Shown piece after piece: positions 14,202-23,106 of a stretch of 41,422 bases of DNA. Made by a program: the position numbers and the translations under genes. Positions within the stretch are counted from its first letter, which is position 1. Every line of letters begins with the position of its first letter. Source of the stretch: Qipengyuania flavescens (GTDB lineage Bacteria > Pseudomonadota > Alphaproteobacteria > Sphingomonadales > Sphingomonadaceae); the NCBI RefSeq assembly GCF_029688735.1, contig NZ_JARULD010000007.1, forward strand, positions 1-41,422, in the 5' to 3' direction. The notes beneath the pieces are model-generated. The model worked only from the letters and a program-made list of their open reading frames with translations. It did no database searches and was not told where the DNA came from.

Positions 14202-16549
14202 CAGAACGCCTGCCCGATCGAGACGTAAACTGCGAACTTGCTCTCGCCCTCGCGCCGGTCGAGCGGCATCGCGACATCGAGCCGTAGCGGGCCGAAATTG
14301 GTGTAGTAGCGCCCGCCCACGCCGGCACCGAAACGCAAATCGCTGAAATCGGGCACGGTGCTTTCATAGACCTGCCCGACATCGACGAAACCGACGACGC
14401 CAAAATTGCCGAAGCGATAGCGCACTTCGGCCGCCGCTTCGTTGAGACTGCGCCCGCCAAGCGGCCGGTAGATGAGCGGCGCTTCCTCGTCCGGTTCGTC
14501 CGGATCGGGTTCGAAATCCGGATCGGGATAAACGACGCGCGGGCCCAATTGCTGGTAACCGAAGCCGCGCACCGATCCGCCGCCACCGCTGTAAAATCGG
14601 CGCGAGGGCGCGAGATCCAAGCGCTCGATGCCTTGGATGGTCCCGACGCGCACACGACCCGCCAGCGTGATCGCGTCGGTCGGCGAGAAATAGGCCGATC
14701 CGTCCACCCGCGCGCGGACATAGGGCGTGAAGCCGTCCTCCAGCGAGCCTTCAGGTTCGACCAGCGCGGTGACGCGGAAACCCTCGCGCGCATCGAGCAG
14801 GCTGTCGGTACGATCGATTCCGATCTGGCCGATCAGCCCGCCGATGAAGAAGGTGCGCCGATCGAGTTCTCCGAGAGCTAGGTCGTAGTCCTGTTCGTTG
14901 GTGCCGATCAGCTGCGCGCCGTAAGCATAGGTGAAGGGCTTCTGCCAGATATTGGTCGAATCGTAGCTCACCAGCGCGGATAGGCGTCCGGTAAACGCCT
15001 CGTAGGCGTCGTAGTTGCTGTGAAGCGCCTCAGCGGACGCCTGAAAGGTGCGATCACGCCTGCCCGCGTTGGAGCGGCGGAATGTCAGGCCCGCCCCCTG
15101 TTCCTGCGTCCCCGCCACCGCGCGGGCAATCAACGCGCCTTCGGGCGGAAAAAGATTGCGGTGAGTCCAGCTGCCTTCGATCCTGAAGCCTTGCCCCGTC
15201 CCAAAGCCCGCACTTCCGGCCAGGGTGCGCGGTGGCCCGGCATCCTGCTCGACGAGGATGGACGCGTATTCGGTGCCGTCGCCTGCCGCTTCTCCGCTCT
15301 CTTCGGGCAGCACCGAGACGGTATTGAACAGGCCCGTTGCGACCAGCGCCTGCCGCAAATCGTCGACCATTCGGCTGTCGTAGAGCTCGCCGCGCTCAAA
15401 GCGCGCCAGCACTTCCACATGCTCGGCGTCGAAGGCCAGATTCCCCGTCGTGCGGATTTCGCCAAACCGCGAACGTGGTCCGGTGGTGACCGGCAAGGTA
15501 TAAACCCCGTCGCCGGTTTCCTGATCGAGCAGAATGTCGCGCTGGCCGATCTCTGCGAAGGGGTAGCCGTTTTGCGGAAGAGTGACCGCCACCTGGGCTT
15601 CGGCCCCCTGCACGCGCGTGGCGATAATCGGTTCGCCTACTTGCAGTGCCAGATTATCACGGATGAGGTTAGCTGGCTCGGTAGGCGGCGCATCAATCAC
15701 GATGTCGGAGAAAACATAGCGTGGTCCCGGCAAGACATCGATCACTGCAGTCAATGGCTGTCCGCCCGGCTCATTCGATCGATCAACACGCGTCGTGGCG
15801 CGTGCCTCGTACCAACCCTCCGCGGCGAGGATGCGTTGCATCAAGGCGCTGTCCTCGGTCAGCCTCGCCGAAACCTGCGCGACATTTGCTGCTTCGCCGT
15901 CGCCGTCCTCGAGCGCAGACAAATCATCGAACTGCCCGCGCAGGCTCGTGTCCGTTTGTTCATCGGCCGCATCGAGTCCGTTCACCTGAACCGAGTAGGC
16001 GATCTCGACGACCTCCTCGTCGCTCTCGTCCTGAGCGAACTCGACGGGCTCCACTTCGAACTGTTCAAGCGGCGGAAGGGGAACCACCAGTTCGGCATCA
16101 CGGACCGGAGCATCGCCGATTTCTTCGACCGTCTCGCCGTCAGCCAGAGCAGGGTCGTTGAGTGGCGGCGCCTCGCCCGCGGCCGGATTGCCATCGGGCT
16201 GCGCCGCGGCGATCCGGCGCTCGAATTCCTCGATCGACTCGAGCGGTGAGTCGAGTTCAGGATCGGAAAGCGGGTCCAGTTCCGGTATCGTGTCCTCGAA
16301 TTCCTCATCGGTTATTACGGGGCCAAGTTCGGGCAGGTCCGCGTCGGCAGGAGGAACTGGAACGGGAGGCTCTGAAGGATCACCACCCGTCGGCTCGACA
16401 TCCTGTGCCAGCGCTGGGTTAGCAACGATAGCGAGCGCGCATGCAAGCATGGAGACAGCATAAGGCCGAACCGGGGCACGATTTTTTCGCGGAGGTGTTT
16501 GAACAAGAGGCAAATTATCAACGACCATAGAAAGCGACCCAAGGTGCAT
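14201..16549 (-). CDS. tamA: TamA, Omp85-family outer-membrane protein with acidic N-terminal extension
   Basis: A 782-residue protein. A signal peptide ends near LACALAIVANPALAQ (about residue 49). Residues 50 to about 215 are an unusual Pro/Glu/Asp-rich low-complexity linker, followed by POTRA domains and a C-terminal 16-strand Omp85/BamA-type barrel containing FGTGQGFRIEGSW, YSGGGGSVRGFGYQ (the barrel-lid RGF motif) and a terminal Phe. It partners TamB. The start is uncertain: ATGs at 16549, 16528 and 16450 are in frame, none has a good ribosome site, and the first two overlap the divergent gene. The acidic linker lengthens it beyond the usual roughly 580-650 residues. Confidence 0.9.
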   Translation of the reverse strand: MHLGSLSMVVDNLPLVQTPPRKNRAPVRPYAVSMLACALAIVANPALAQDVEPTGGDPSEPPVPVPPADADLPELGPVITDEEFEDTIPELDPLSDPELDSPLESIEEFERRIAAAQPDGNPAAGEAPPLNDPALADGETVEEIGDAPVRDAELVVPLPPLEQFEVEPVEFAQDESDEEVVEIAYSVQVNGLDAADEQTDTSLRGQFDDLSALEDGDGEAANVAQVSARLTEDSALMQRILAAEGWYEARATTRVDRSNEPGGQPLTAVIDVLPGPRYVFSDIVIDAPPTEPANLIRDNLALQVGEPIIATRVQGAEAQVAVTLPQNGYPFAEIGQRDILLDQETGDGVYTLPVTTGPRSRFGEIRTTGNLAFDAEHVEVLARFERGELYDSRMVDDLRQALVATGLFNTVSVLPEESGEAAGDGTEYASILVEQDAGPPRTLAGSAGFGTGQGFRIEGSWTHRNLFPPEGALIARAVAGTQEQGAGLTFRRSNAGRRDRTFQASAEALHSNYDAYEAFTGRLSALVSYDSTNIWQKPFTYAYGAQLIGTNEQDYDLALGELDRRTFFIGGLIGQIGIDRTDSLLDAREGFRVTALVEPEGSLEDGFTPYVRARVDGSAYFSPTDAITLAGRVRVGTIQGIERLDLAPSRRFYSGGGGSVRGFGYQQLGPRVVYPDPDFEPDPDEPDEEAPLIYRPLGGRSLNEAAAEVRYRFGNFGVVGFVDVGQVYESTVPDFSDLRFGAGVGGRYYTNFGPLRLDVAMPLDRREGESKFAVYVSIGQAF

Positions 16550-17671
16550 AACGAAGGACTAACCGGATCATCGCCAAGCGGTCGGCAAGCCTCAGATGAG
16601 GCCGATAATCCCACCCATGGTGCAAGTTCATCACCCAAACACGCTCCCGGCGCAACTGCAAAAAGCCCTTGGCAGATGCCAAAAGCTGCTTGGAAACAGA
16701 TTCTTAGGCGTGTGTGGACTATGTGGGGATTTCACAACCTTTCTCTTTTGGGCGCTGGTGTGGCTTTTTTCACCTTCCTTGCGCTCACGCCGCTCATCGC
16801 CGCGACCGTAATGGTCTATGGATTGGTTGGGGACGTCGAAACCGTCCAGAGACAGATGCGGTCCATTGAACTGGTCCCGCGCGAAGCGGCGGCGGTCATC
16901 GAAAATCAGTTGCTCAGCGTCGTCACGGCGAATGCCGGAGTGACCGGGCTGGCACTCGCCATTGCGTTGGGTTTCGCAGTATTCGGAGGGATGCGTGCCG
17001 CCAACGGGCTGATTGGCGCACTCAACATCATCAACGAAGAGCACGAGACACGGGGCATCATTTCGCTGAATTTTCGTGCGGCGGCGCTTACGTTGGCAGC
17101 GATTTTCGTGGCATTGACAGGATTAATCAGCAGCGGAATGTTCGCCTGGTTGCAAATGCAAGCCGGTAATCTGCTCGGGGAAGCAGCCGCATTTGCAATC
17201 AAGTGTCTGACTTGGATCGCATCCATCCTGTTTGGGAGTGCCGGTTTTGCTCTCATTATGCGCTACGGCCCGGACCGAGAACCGGCCCGATGGCTATGGC
17301 TCGTTCCCGGAGCGATCGCCGCGACGCTGCTCTGGATCGTGGTCTCGTTTGGATTTTCGTTCTACGTAGCTTATGTCAGCGACTACAACGCTACGTATGG
17401 GTCGTTGTCCGCTATCGTAGTTTTTCTGATGTGGCTTTTTCTGTCCGCATATGGCGTTCTGGGTGGTGCGTTGCTGAACGCCGAGATCGAGCGCCAAACA
17501 ACGGTCGACACGACGACCGGTCAGGAAATGCCGATTGGAGAACGGGGCGCGGTTCTCGCCGATTTGGCCGAAGGCGGGCTCTCCATTAGCCAGTGGATGG
17601 AAAAGGCAGAACGTCGTGCCGTCCGCCGTCACTTGCGATCTCATAAGATCAAGTCCTCGTTCAGGAATTGA
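16499..17671 (+). CDS. YihY/BrkB-family inner-membrane protein
   Basis: A polytopic protein of up to 390 residues. After a hydrophilic, probably disordered N-terminus of about 75 residues, six hydrophobic helices follow, with the family-typical GAGVAFFTFLALTPLI, GMRAANGLIGALNIINEEHETR, FSFYVAYVSDYNATYGSLSAIVVFLMWLFLSA segments (the YNATYGSLSAIVV stretch is diagnostic). Function in the family is not firmly known; it was once misnamed ribonuclease BN. The TTG at 16499 has GGAGG only 3 bases upstream, so the start is uncertain and a later in-frame codon is possible. It is divergent from tamA. Confidence 0.82.
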   Translation: MNKRQIINDHRKRPKVHNEGLTGSSPSGRQASDEADNPTHGASSSPKHAPGATAKSPWQMPKAAWKQILRRVWTMWGFHNLSLLGAGVAFFTFLALTPLIAATVMVYGLVGDVETVQRQMRSIELVPREAAAVIENQLLSVVTANAGVTGLALAIALGFAVFGGMRAANGLIGALNIINEEHETRGIISLNFRAAALTLAAIFVALTGLISSGMFAWLQMQAGNLLGEAAAFAIKCLTWIASILFGSAGFALIMRYGPDREPARWLWLVPGAIAATLLWIVVSFGFSFYVAYVSDYNATYGSLSAIVVFLMWLFLSAYGVLGGALLNAEIERQTTVDTTTGQEMPIGERGAVLADLAEGGLSISQWMEKAERRAVRRHLRSHKIKSSFRN

Positions 17672-17733
17672 GGCGATGGGTGTCTACCCTTTGCGACGTT
17701 TGGCTAGGAAGGTTCGCCCGAGATGACAATTTA

Positions 17734-17762
17734 GGGGCCGTTTGCGGTCAGTCCGCTTTGGG
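17734..17762 (+). repeat. Dispersed intergenic repeat, copy D
   Basis: GGGGCCGTTTGCGGTCAGTCC followed by GCTTTGG; a copy of the family seen at 2062. It begins the 481-bp stretch between two gene ends (17672-18152), which also holds a frameshifted remnant and a terminator. Confidence 0.45.
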
Positions 17763-17918
17763 TCGACGCGAAGCGGGTAGCTGCCGTTCGGCTAACGACC
17801 CAGTATCGGTCATTCGACGGTTGATCTCCAATCCCGAAAGGAAACCTCGTGATACCTTCGGCGATTGTAGGCCGTGCCACACGCTGCAGCCAATTAGGGT
17901 GCGGCCGCCGACGGATCG

Positions 17919-18145
17919 ATGACCTACCTGGAAGACCACCCAGCGATGATGGTGGACGCCAAGACTACCTATATCGTGATCGGCCGCGCGAGCCACAATG
18001 AGGCAACTACATCGCCAACCGCAAGAAGGTGGCCGACGCGCTCGAGTTGCGCTCGGGTGAGCGACAGACGGCGTCGAACGATCTACGTAGCTGTGAATTT
18101 AGACCAGAACGAAAGCCGCTGCGCAACCACGCAGCGGCTTTCTAA
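17919..18145 (+). pseudogene. Frameshifted gene remnant, unknown family
   Basis: Codons from 17919 read TYLEDHPAMMVDAKTTYIVIG and on to SHNE, after which the frame degrades. In another frame from 18005, NYIANRKKVADALEL continues with plausible composition up to the terminator at 18111-18142. The two pieces join naturally if one base near 18001-18004 has been lost. There is no clear start or ribosome site, so this is probably the 3' part of a decayed gene that kept its terminator. Family not recognised; it could also be chance. Confidence 0.3.
18111..18142. terminator. Strong bidirectional hairpin terminator
   Basis: GAAAGCCGCTGCG and CGCAGCGGCTTTC form a 13-bp perfect stem around a six-base loop, with T-rich flanks on both strands. 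It lies 11 bases after the stop of the serine protease gene on the minus strand and at the end of the remnant on the plus strand. Confidence 0.8.
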
Positions 18146-18152
18146 CAGTCGA

Positions 18153-19463
18153 TCACGGGGAAGTTATCAGCTCGGCGGTAGCGGCTTTAAACACACGATC
18201 AATTGGCATGTAGATAGCGACGCTGTTGAATCCCGCGTCGCCTTCAGGTCCAGCAGTATGCACGCCCACAGCTCTTACTCGTTGAGACGAACCCGGATAT
18301 ACGAACCAAGCGCCACCACTATCTCCAGGCTGAGAAATGTCAGACTGATAGGTTTTGCTTACTTTGATCCACGGTTGACCGTAGGTTCCACCATAGGGAT
18401 AATCAGCATCAACAATCTGACCGCAAGTGATACCTGTCTTGGCACCTGACTTGCAAACAACTGTGCCTTCAGTTTGAGATGCGTACGAGTTCATACCCGT
18501 AACCTCAAACCATTCGGGGTTAGTAAATTCAGGTATGTTCTCGGCTTCCCAAGCATATACCCACGACGCGGTGTTCATCGACCCTATATCGAGAATCTGA
18601 AAATCATGCGATGAATCCCAACGCTTAAAGAGCGGACTCTTCAGAGTAATCCAGTGATTGTTATAATAAAGATGCTGGGGAAGATTACAGTGTGCCGACG
18701 TCAACACGGCCGGTTTTTTTGCAAGTCCGTATCGAACCGAAAATCCTATAGTGCACCGAAGGGAGTTTGGGTCTTTTGCAGGGTAGATGGTATATCCAGC
18801 GGTCGCCCAGTCACCTGGCTGCACACCTTCCGGACCACTTTGTGACGGGCGAGGAAGAGCCCCTGCCACGAACCTCACTTCGGATTTAATATTACTTGGA
18901 ACCCGTGCGGCAAGTTCTTCCTGCATGGCATTAGTCGGAACATAGACCGTAAATATTTCTTCGTCATTATCATAGGTGACGACGAACGGGGCTTCTCCTG
19001 CCCTGACATCAACACGTTTTCCTCCATTGAGGCTCTCTTCCAGTCGCCGCATTTCTCCTTTGCGGGCACTCTTTGAACGTTTGACCTGCTTGATTTGAAC
19101 ATAGCGCCTAATTTTTGGATCAACCGACTGGAGAAAAGCTTTTCGATCTGACTTATCAGCAAAGCTTACGATGATTTTAAATGTAGGTTCGTGCTGTATT
19201 TCGATGTCGGAAAACGTTGGATCATCTGAATTATTCAATCGTTCAGCAAGCTTTCCGACCTCATCCTGAAGCGCAATCCTTTCTGCTGCTTCTGTCTCGG
19301 AAAGTTTATAGACTTGCATGAGGTAAGTGACGGCAGGATTTCGACCACCATCATCTGTTTGAGTTCCCAGAGGTGGTGGTGTGGGAGCTTCGGCTACTTG
19401 TTGTGCGGATGCGGCGGTGAAAGCAAATGCCGCTACTCCTGTAAAAATCGCCAGCTTCTTCAT
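18153..19463 (-). CDS. Secreted chymotrypsin-like (alpha-lytic/streptogrisin type) serine protease
   Basis: A 436-residue preproprotein. The signal peptide MKKLAIFTGVAAFAFTAASA ends near residue 20. Residues about 40-205 form a pro-region resembling the foldase domains of alpha-lytic-type proteases, with a very basic stretch (KQVKRSKSARKGEMRR). The catalytic domain follows, with His258 in LTSAHC, Asp287 in SSHDFQILD and Ser382 in QPGDSGGAWF; cysteine pairs 236/259 and 337/347 could form disulfides. The start has AAGGAG/GGAGG just upstream. It lies 18 bases after a lipoprotein gene. Base composition is visibly lower in GC than the neighbours, suggesting acquisition. Confidence 0.88.
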   Translation of the reverse strand: MKKLAIFTGVAAFAFTAASAQQVAEAPTPPPLGTQTDDGGRNPAVTYLMQVYKLSETEAAERIALQDEVGKLAERLNNSDDPTFSDIEIQHEPTFKIIVSFADKSDRKAFLQSVDPKIRRYVQIKQVKRSKSARKGEMRRLEESLNGGKRVDVRAGEAPFVVTYDNDEEIFTVYVPTNAMQEELAARVPSNIKSEVRFVAGALPRPSQSGPEGVQPGDWATAGYTIYPAKDPNSLRCTIGFSVRYGLAKKPAVLTSAHCNLPQHLYYNNHWITLKSPLFKRWDSSHDFQILDIGSMNTASWVYAWEAENIPEFTNPEWFEVTGMNSYASQTEGTVVCKSGAKTGITCGQIVDADYPYGGTYGQPWIKVSKTYQSDISQPGDSGGAWFVYPGSSQRVRAVGVHTAGPEGDAGFNSVAIYMPIDRVFKAATAELITSP

Positions 19464-19481
19464 CCTCCATCTCCTTACTAA

Positions 19482-19937
19482 TTATCTCTCGTCCGTATTA
19501 TGAGCTGCTGATATCGATCCTTCCTCTCCGACAATAAGAAGGTCTCCATCTTTGTTCATAATCTTAGGGCCAGCTTTCATGATATCGAGAAACGCCAGTT
19601 CTTCCGGCGTCCGGCCACGCTCACAGACCGGTATAGGGACCATATTATTGACAAGCACTGTGGAGGAGGATCGCTCAATCTCCCAAACCCATGTTATACA
19701 GCCAGATATCGCCTCTAGTTCAGCTTCTTTTAAGTTTAGGCTGATAGGTGGCATGACAGCGATATTTTTGTCATTTATTCGCGAAACTTGCCAAGTGCCT
19801 AGAAGTTTACCTGATTCTGGAATCAAGTCTGCTTGATTTGTGGCAGGATCAATTGAACCGCTCCGATCACAGCTAGCGCTAGCAAGCGCAGCGCATGCCA
19901 GAATAACGGAAGATAGGGTTCGCGATCTAATCTGCAT
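19482..19937 (-). CDS. Lipoprotein, META/HslJ-like domain possible
   Basis: About 151 residues. A lipoprotein signal ends with the lipobox SASC near residue 23. The mature part reads LLGTWQVSRINDK..., then a strand with SGCITWVWEIE, then CERGRTPEELAFLDIM and a C-terminal strand DGDLLIVGEEG, an order that resembles the META/HslJ heat-shock lipoprotein fold (LxGTW start, GC in the middle, C-terminal LxL). The match is by eye. The ATG at 19937 is preferred over a TTG at 19952. It precedes the protease gene by 18 bases and shares its low GC, so both were probably acquired together; an inhibitor or chaperone for the protease is conceivable. Confidence 0.65.
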   Translation of the reverse strand: MQIRSRTLSSVILACAALASASCDRSGSIDPATNQADLIPESGKLLGTWQVSRINDKNIAVMPPISLNLKEAELEAISGCITWVWEIERSSSTVLVNNMVPIPVCERGRTPEELAFLDIMKAGPKIMNKDGDLLIVGEEGSISAAHNTDER

Positions 19938-20003
19938 AATATTTGCTTTCAAATTTCTATTCTAACGCTTTTGTCGTAGAAGGTTTCCAGTAGGTTTGCT
20001 GCT

Positions 20004-20150
20004 TCAAAACCGCTTAATGGTGACACCCATCAGCGCCGGCAGAAGCGCCCAACCCGCAGCGATGATATTCCTGTTTAATGTTGTCGCTGCGGTTTCGGGA
20101 AGATGGTAGCTTTCACGAAATTGGAATATTTTTGCGAGGCCATCCCGCAA
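20004..20150 (-). pseudogene. Possible 3' gene remnant with hydrophobic C-terminal tail
   Basis: In the 400-bp gap between two lipoprotein genes one minus-strand frame reads about 48 residues without stop from a TTG at 20150, ending IIAAGWALLPALMGVTIKRF and a stop. The tail is a hydrophobic segment followed by basic residues, like a membrane-anchoring C-terminus. No ribosome site precedes it and repeat-like sequence lies upstream, so it may be the end of a truncated gene, or chance. The rest of 19938-20340 shows only repeat-like sequence. Confidence 0.25.
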
Positions 20151-20271
20151 AGAATGGCCGTTTTTCGGCTATCCCGACCTAGAAGTTAACGGTCGCAAAA
20201 CCACCTCAATATTGGACGTTCGATCGATCTGGTGCCCGCGCCGAAGGCAGACCGGCAGCTATCCCGCCGAC

Positions 20272-20300
20272 CCGGCCAAAACCGGACTGATCGCTAACGA
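20272..20300 (-). repeat. Dispersed intergenic repeat, copy E (inverted)
   Basis: On the minus strand this reads TCGTTAGCGATCAGTCCGG followed by TTTTGGCCGG, matching copy A at 2062 in inverted orientation. It lies 40 bases upstream of the lipoprotein gene at 20341. Confidence 0.5.
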
Positions 20301-20340
20301 CTCCCTTGCGGACTCTGGCTGCCTATGATCACATAACTTG

Positions 20341-20898
20341 ATGAGGCTGCCCTATCTTCTGTTGCTGGCTCTCTGCTCTTGTAGCCCGCCTGAAGCTGCC
20401 TTGCGGTCGGATATTGGAGACGGTGCGCTTCGTCCGGCTAAAGTTTATCCCGACGAGGAGATATCCGTTACACTCTGGCAAGCGCAAGGTGATCCTCCGG
20501 ATCAAATATCTATCGTAATCAAGCCAGATCACACTCTGCGCGTCGAAAGATACGACGTCGACCGGTCCAAAGAACGATCCGAATTGATCACTCACACGCT
20601 GGACACCGAGCACGTAAGCGAACGGCTTTTTAAAGAGCTGCGGACGAGGCTTAGCGTCTATCGCCCACCGGAACTAGCAAAGGACGAGCCAATAATGTTC
20701 CCTAGAGGCTGCGGCTTCATCAGCCACAGTCAGGGCGTCATCAACGTTGGTTTCGAAGACGCGAGTGGTAAAAGCGGATACTTCGTGCTGCAGGAAGGAT
20801 GCGTGGGACCAAGTGCGGCGAGGACCAAGGCTGACCTTAAGGACATCCTTTCTAAGCTTCCCGAACTTGATGGGGCCGAAGGTTACGGGTGGCGTTGA
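20341..20898 (+). CDS. Lipoprotein of unknown function
   Basis: A 185-residue protein beginning MRLPYLLLLALCSCSPPEAA; the lipobox ends at one of two cysteines near residues 12-14. The mature protein is a mixed alpha/beta domain with WQAQGDPPDQISIVIKPD, a central PRGCGF and a late Cys in EGCVG that could form a disulfide. No family recognised. The ATG at 20341 is preceded in frame by a TTG; no good ribosome site is visible. The flanks carry dispersed-repeat fragments, and no operon partner is evident. Confidence 0.6.
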   Translation: MRLPYLLLLALCSCSPPEAALRSDIGDGALRPAKVYPDEEISVTLWQAQGDPPDQISIVIKPDHTLRVERYDVDRSKERSELITHTLDTEHVSERLFKELRTRLSVYRPPELAKDEPIMFPRGCGFISHSQGVINVGFEDASGKSGYFVLQEGCVGPSAARTKADLKDILSKLPELDGAEGYGWR

Positions 20899-20952
20899 TC
20901 GTGAGGGTGGCAGCTATCTACCCCGATCTCTGACATCTCGGGGCCGACCAGA

Positions 20953-21090
20953 ATGCCCATGAAGCGAATGTCGCTGAAGCCTGACGGCTATGTCCGTTTT
21001 CGGGAGCCGTGGCCGGTTAGGCTAATGAAAGAGATGGGGCGCGAAGCGGACATCACGAATGCTGAGCTTGAAGATGCTTGGGCTGCTTAA
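20953..21090 (+). CDS. Possible 45-residue protein
   Basis: ATG at 20953 to TAA at 21090. The product contains KRMSLKPDGYVRFREPWP and ends MGREADITNAELEDAWAA. Composition is balanced and the C-terminal half is a plausible amphipathic helix, but there is no clear ribosome site and the 5' half overlaps sequence related to the dispersed repeats. It may be a real small protein or a chance frame. A weak hairpin CCCCGA/TCGGGG lies just upstream (20920-20943). Confidence 0.3.
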   Translation: MPMKRMSLKPDGYVRFREPWPVRLMKEMGREADITNAELEDAWAA

Positions 21091-21140
21091 CGCGAGCATC
21101 CTATAACCGGTTGTAAGTTCTTGCCGGTAGAGGTGCTATT

Positions 21141-22166
21141 ATGTCCAACTCACCAACATCGATGCAGTCGGACCGTGTCCAGAAGATCGTATTGACTAAC
21201 GATCAGATGAGGTGGCGCGCGTTTTGGGCAAACACTCAATGGCACGAGCATACTTTCCGCAAAGTCTTGCGTCGGATGGGTTTCGAACAGTCCTTCCCCA
21301 TAGAACTGGCAGGCGGTCGCAGGTTCACAAATATAGCCCTAAGTGTGCTCGACTTCCAGCAGGCATCTGGATCCGGACCTCGGCTGCTCATTCCGATAGA
21401 TCCCCAGTCCCATCCGGACGAGCGCGCGATTGAGGCATCGCTTGCCCGATCCATCGGACTGATGCTCGCGGACGCGGCGATGTACGATCAGATCTGGGTC
21501 GATACCTACAGCAAACTCCTGCCCCGGTTTGCAAAGAGGCCGAAAGCTTCCTTAGAACGGATGGATTTCGCGGAAGGGTCTCATGACGGCCTTATGCTGC
21601 ATGCCGAGTTTCTTCGCCTCGATCACGATTTTTCGACAACCCGATCGAGGCGGATTGCTTCCGATATCGAAGAGCTGATCGAGGCGATTGACTTCGACCT
21701 TCGCGAACATGATCGCAATGTCGCTGCCCTGACAGTTGACGAATCGGGATCTCGTCGAAGAAAGATCACAGGTCTTGCCGCCCATGTTCTCGAGCTCGCT
21801 GGCATCAGCCCGGACGAACTGCCGTTGCTCTTCAATGACGATGGTGATCAACCCTTCACATCGGTCGATGGCTCTCTCCCGTTTTCCGCGGGGCGGTTCT
21901 ATTGGATGAGAGGAACGCTCGAGTGCTCGCTCGAATTGCGCAAAGGCCGGTGCTGGATCGATGGCAGAAGGGTCATACTTTCGCACCCTTCCAATCTTCC
22001 TGCGACAACCCTTTCGTCCTGTGTCGGACGGCCACTATATACCTTGCTACAGATTGAAGGGTTGCAATTCGACGCAACTATAAAAAAGGTCCACGTGGAC
22101 AGAGGTTGCATCGTAATGGAAATCGATATGCTTACGCATGAGTTCAGAACAAATCGCTTAAGATAA
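21141..22166 (+). CDS. Hypothetical protein, 341 residues
   Basis: A soluble protein without signal peptide or membrane segment. Visible features are a basic N-terminal helix region (QMRWRAFWANTQWHEHTFRK), a segment FLRLDHDFSTTRSRRIASDI, a run of acidic helices around 180-200 and a C-terminal beta-rich part (ECSLELRKGRCWIDGRRVIL). I do not recognise a family. Codon use is less GC-rich than the housekeeping genes here. It stands alone between repeat-bearing gaps, which fits an accessory gene. The ATG at 21141 follows GGTAGAGGTG with weak spacing. Confidence 0.7.
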   Translation: MSNSPTSMQSDRVQKIVLTNDQMRWRAFWANTQWHEHTFRKVLRRMGFEQSFPIELAGGRRFTNIALSVLDFQQASGSGPRLLIPIDPQSHPDERAIEASLARSIGLMLADAAMYDQIWVDTYSKLLPRFAKRPKASLERMDFAEGSHDGLMLHAEFLRLDHDFSTTRSRRIASDIEELIEAIDFDLREHDRNVAALTVDESGSRRRKITGLAAHVLELAGISPDELPLLFNDDGDQPFTSVDGSLPFSAGRFYWMRGTLECSLELRKGRCWIDGRRVILSHPSNLPATTLSSCVGRPLYTLLQIEGLQFDATIKKVHVDRGCIVMEIDMLTHEFRTNRLR

Positions 22167-22219
22167 AACGAACAAATTCCGTTCAGATTTTTGCAATACG
22201 CGGCCGTACGACCATGAGG

Positions 22220-22300
22220 AGGTTCGATATACCTACACCCGGCCCATCGATTGCTGTGGATATGGTGCAGGAATGGCAGGAACTGGGCCGATTGCGGACT
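22220..22300 (+). repeat. Long-form dispersed repeat, copy G
   Basis: An 81-bp element starting AGGTTCGATATACCTACAC and ending CTGGGCCGATTGCGGACT. It aligns along its length with 38677-38756: shared blocks are the AGGTT-GATAT-CCTACAC start, GCTGTGGA, GGAATGGCAGGAA and TGGGCCG--GCGGAC. The short copies at 2062 and 17734 match only its right end. It lies in the 271-bp gap between the hypothetical gene and the GST gene; no gene is seen there. Confidence 0.65.
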
Positions 22301-22437
22301 GGCAGGTTTCAGGAAATGATTGGGGGACAGCCGCCATTCTTAGGTTTCCGGTCAGTAGGCCGCTCCCGCCAACATTCCGGTAATTCCAACCGGCGAACAA
22401 ACGCCCCGAAAGCTGCCGACCGATCATCTGCTCGTTG

Positions 22438-23106
22438 TCAGGAGCGCCAATCGCCTGGACTGAGCTGAGGCAGCGTGACGGCAAGCGGGGAATCATCCGG
22501 CGACCAGGTGGTTGCCCGCGCCATGATCGTCGCGAACAGTCCGGAGGCCAGGTGACCGGCCAGCCAGCCCTGGAGATGCGGCAACGGTAGAGCGCTGAAC
22601 CATTGCCGGTCGACGGCTGCGAACTGCCGCACGAAAGGCATAATCGCAGCGTCCGTCAGCCCGCGGGCAGGCCCGCATAGCTGGCCCACACCGGCCAGGC
22701 GTCCGTCAATCTCGCGCAGGAACGCCAGGCCACTTTCGCGATGCGCGCGCGCGTCCGCGCTGCAATACTCGGGATACTTGTAGCAGTCGAGGTCACGTTT
22801 GAACGGGCCATCGTTCATCGCGATCAGCTCCGCGTCGTCCCGCGCCAGCCAGCCTTCGGGATCCCGGTTCGCGAGGGCCCAGCGCATGATGTCGAGGCTC
22901 TCATCCAACACTGCTCCGCCTGGCAGGACGAGCACGGGAACGGTCCCCTTGGTCGAGGCGTCCAACATCGCCTGGGGCTTGGCTGAAAGCTTGACCTCGC
23001 GCAGTTCACCGCGCGTTCCGCTCACCGCCAGCGCCAGCCGCGCCCGCATCGCGTATGGGCAGCGCCGAAAACTGTAGAGAACCGGATCAGTCGGTGTGAC
23101 CATCAT
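22438..23106 (-). CDS. Glutathione S-transferase family protein
   Basis: A 222-residue protein with a thioredoxin-fold N-terminal domain: [17 protein letters not shown] (residues 10-26, with the CPYA active-site-like motif), [21 protein letters not shown] (cis-Pro and substrate-binding Glu-Ser region) and a helical C-terminal domain. The CPYAMR form resembles glutaredoxin 2/omega-type GSTs, which use the cysteine for thiol reduction rather than conjugation. It overlaps the 3' end of trhO by 20 bases on the same strand, so the two are cotranscribed. Confidence 0.85.
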   Translation of the reverse strand: MMVTPTDPVLYSFRRCPYAMRARLALAVSGTRGELREVKLSAKPQAMLDASTKGTVPVLVLPGGAVLDESLDIMRWALANRDPEGWLARDDAELIAMNDGPFKRDLDCYKYPEYCSADARAHRESGLAFLREIDGRLAGVGQLCGPARGLTDAAIMPFVRQFAAVDRQWFSALPLPHLQGWLAGHLASGLFATIMARATTWSPDDSPLAVTLPQLSPGDWRS

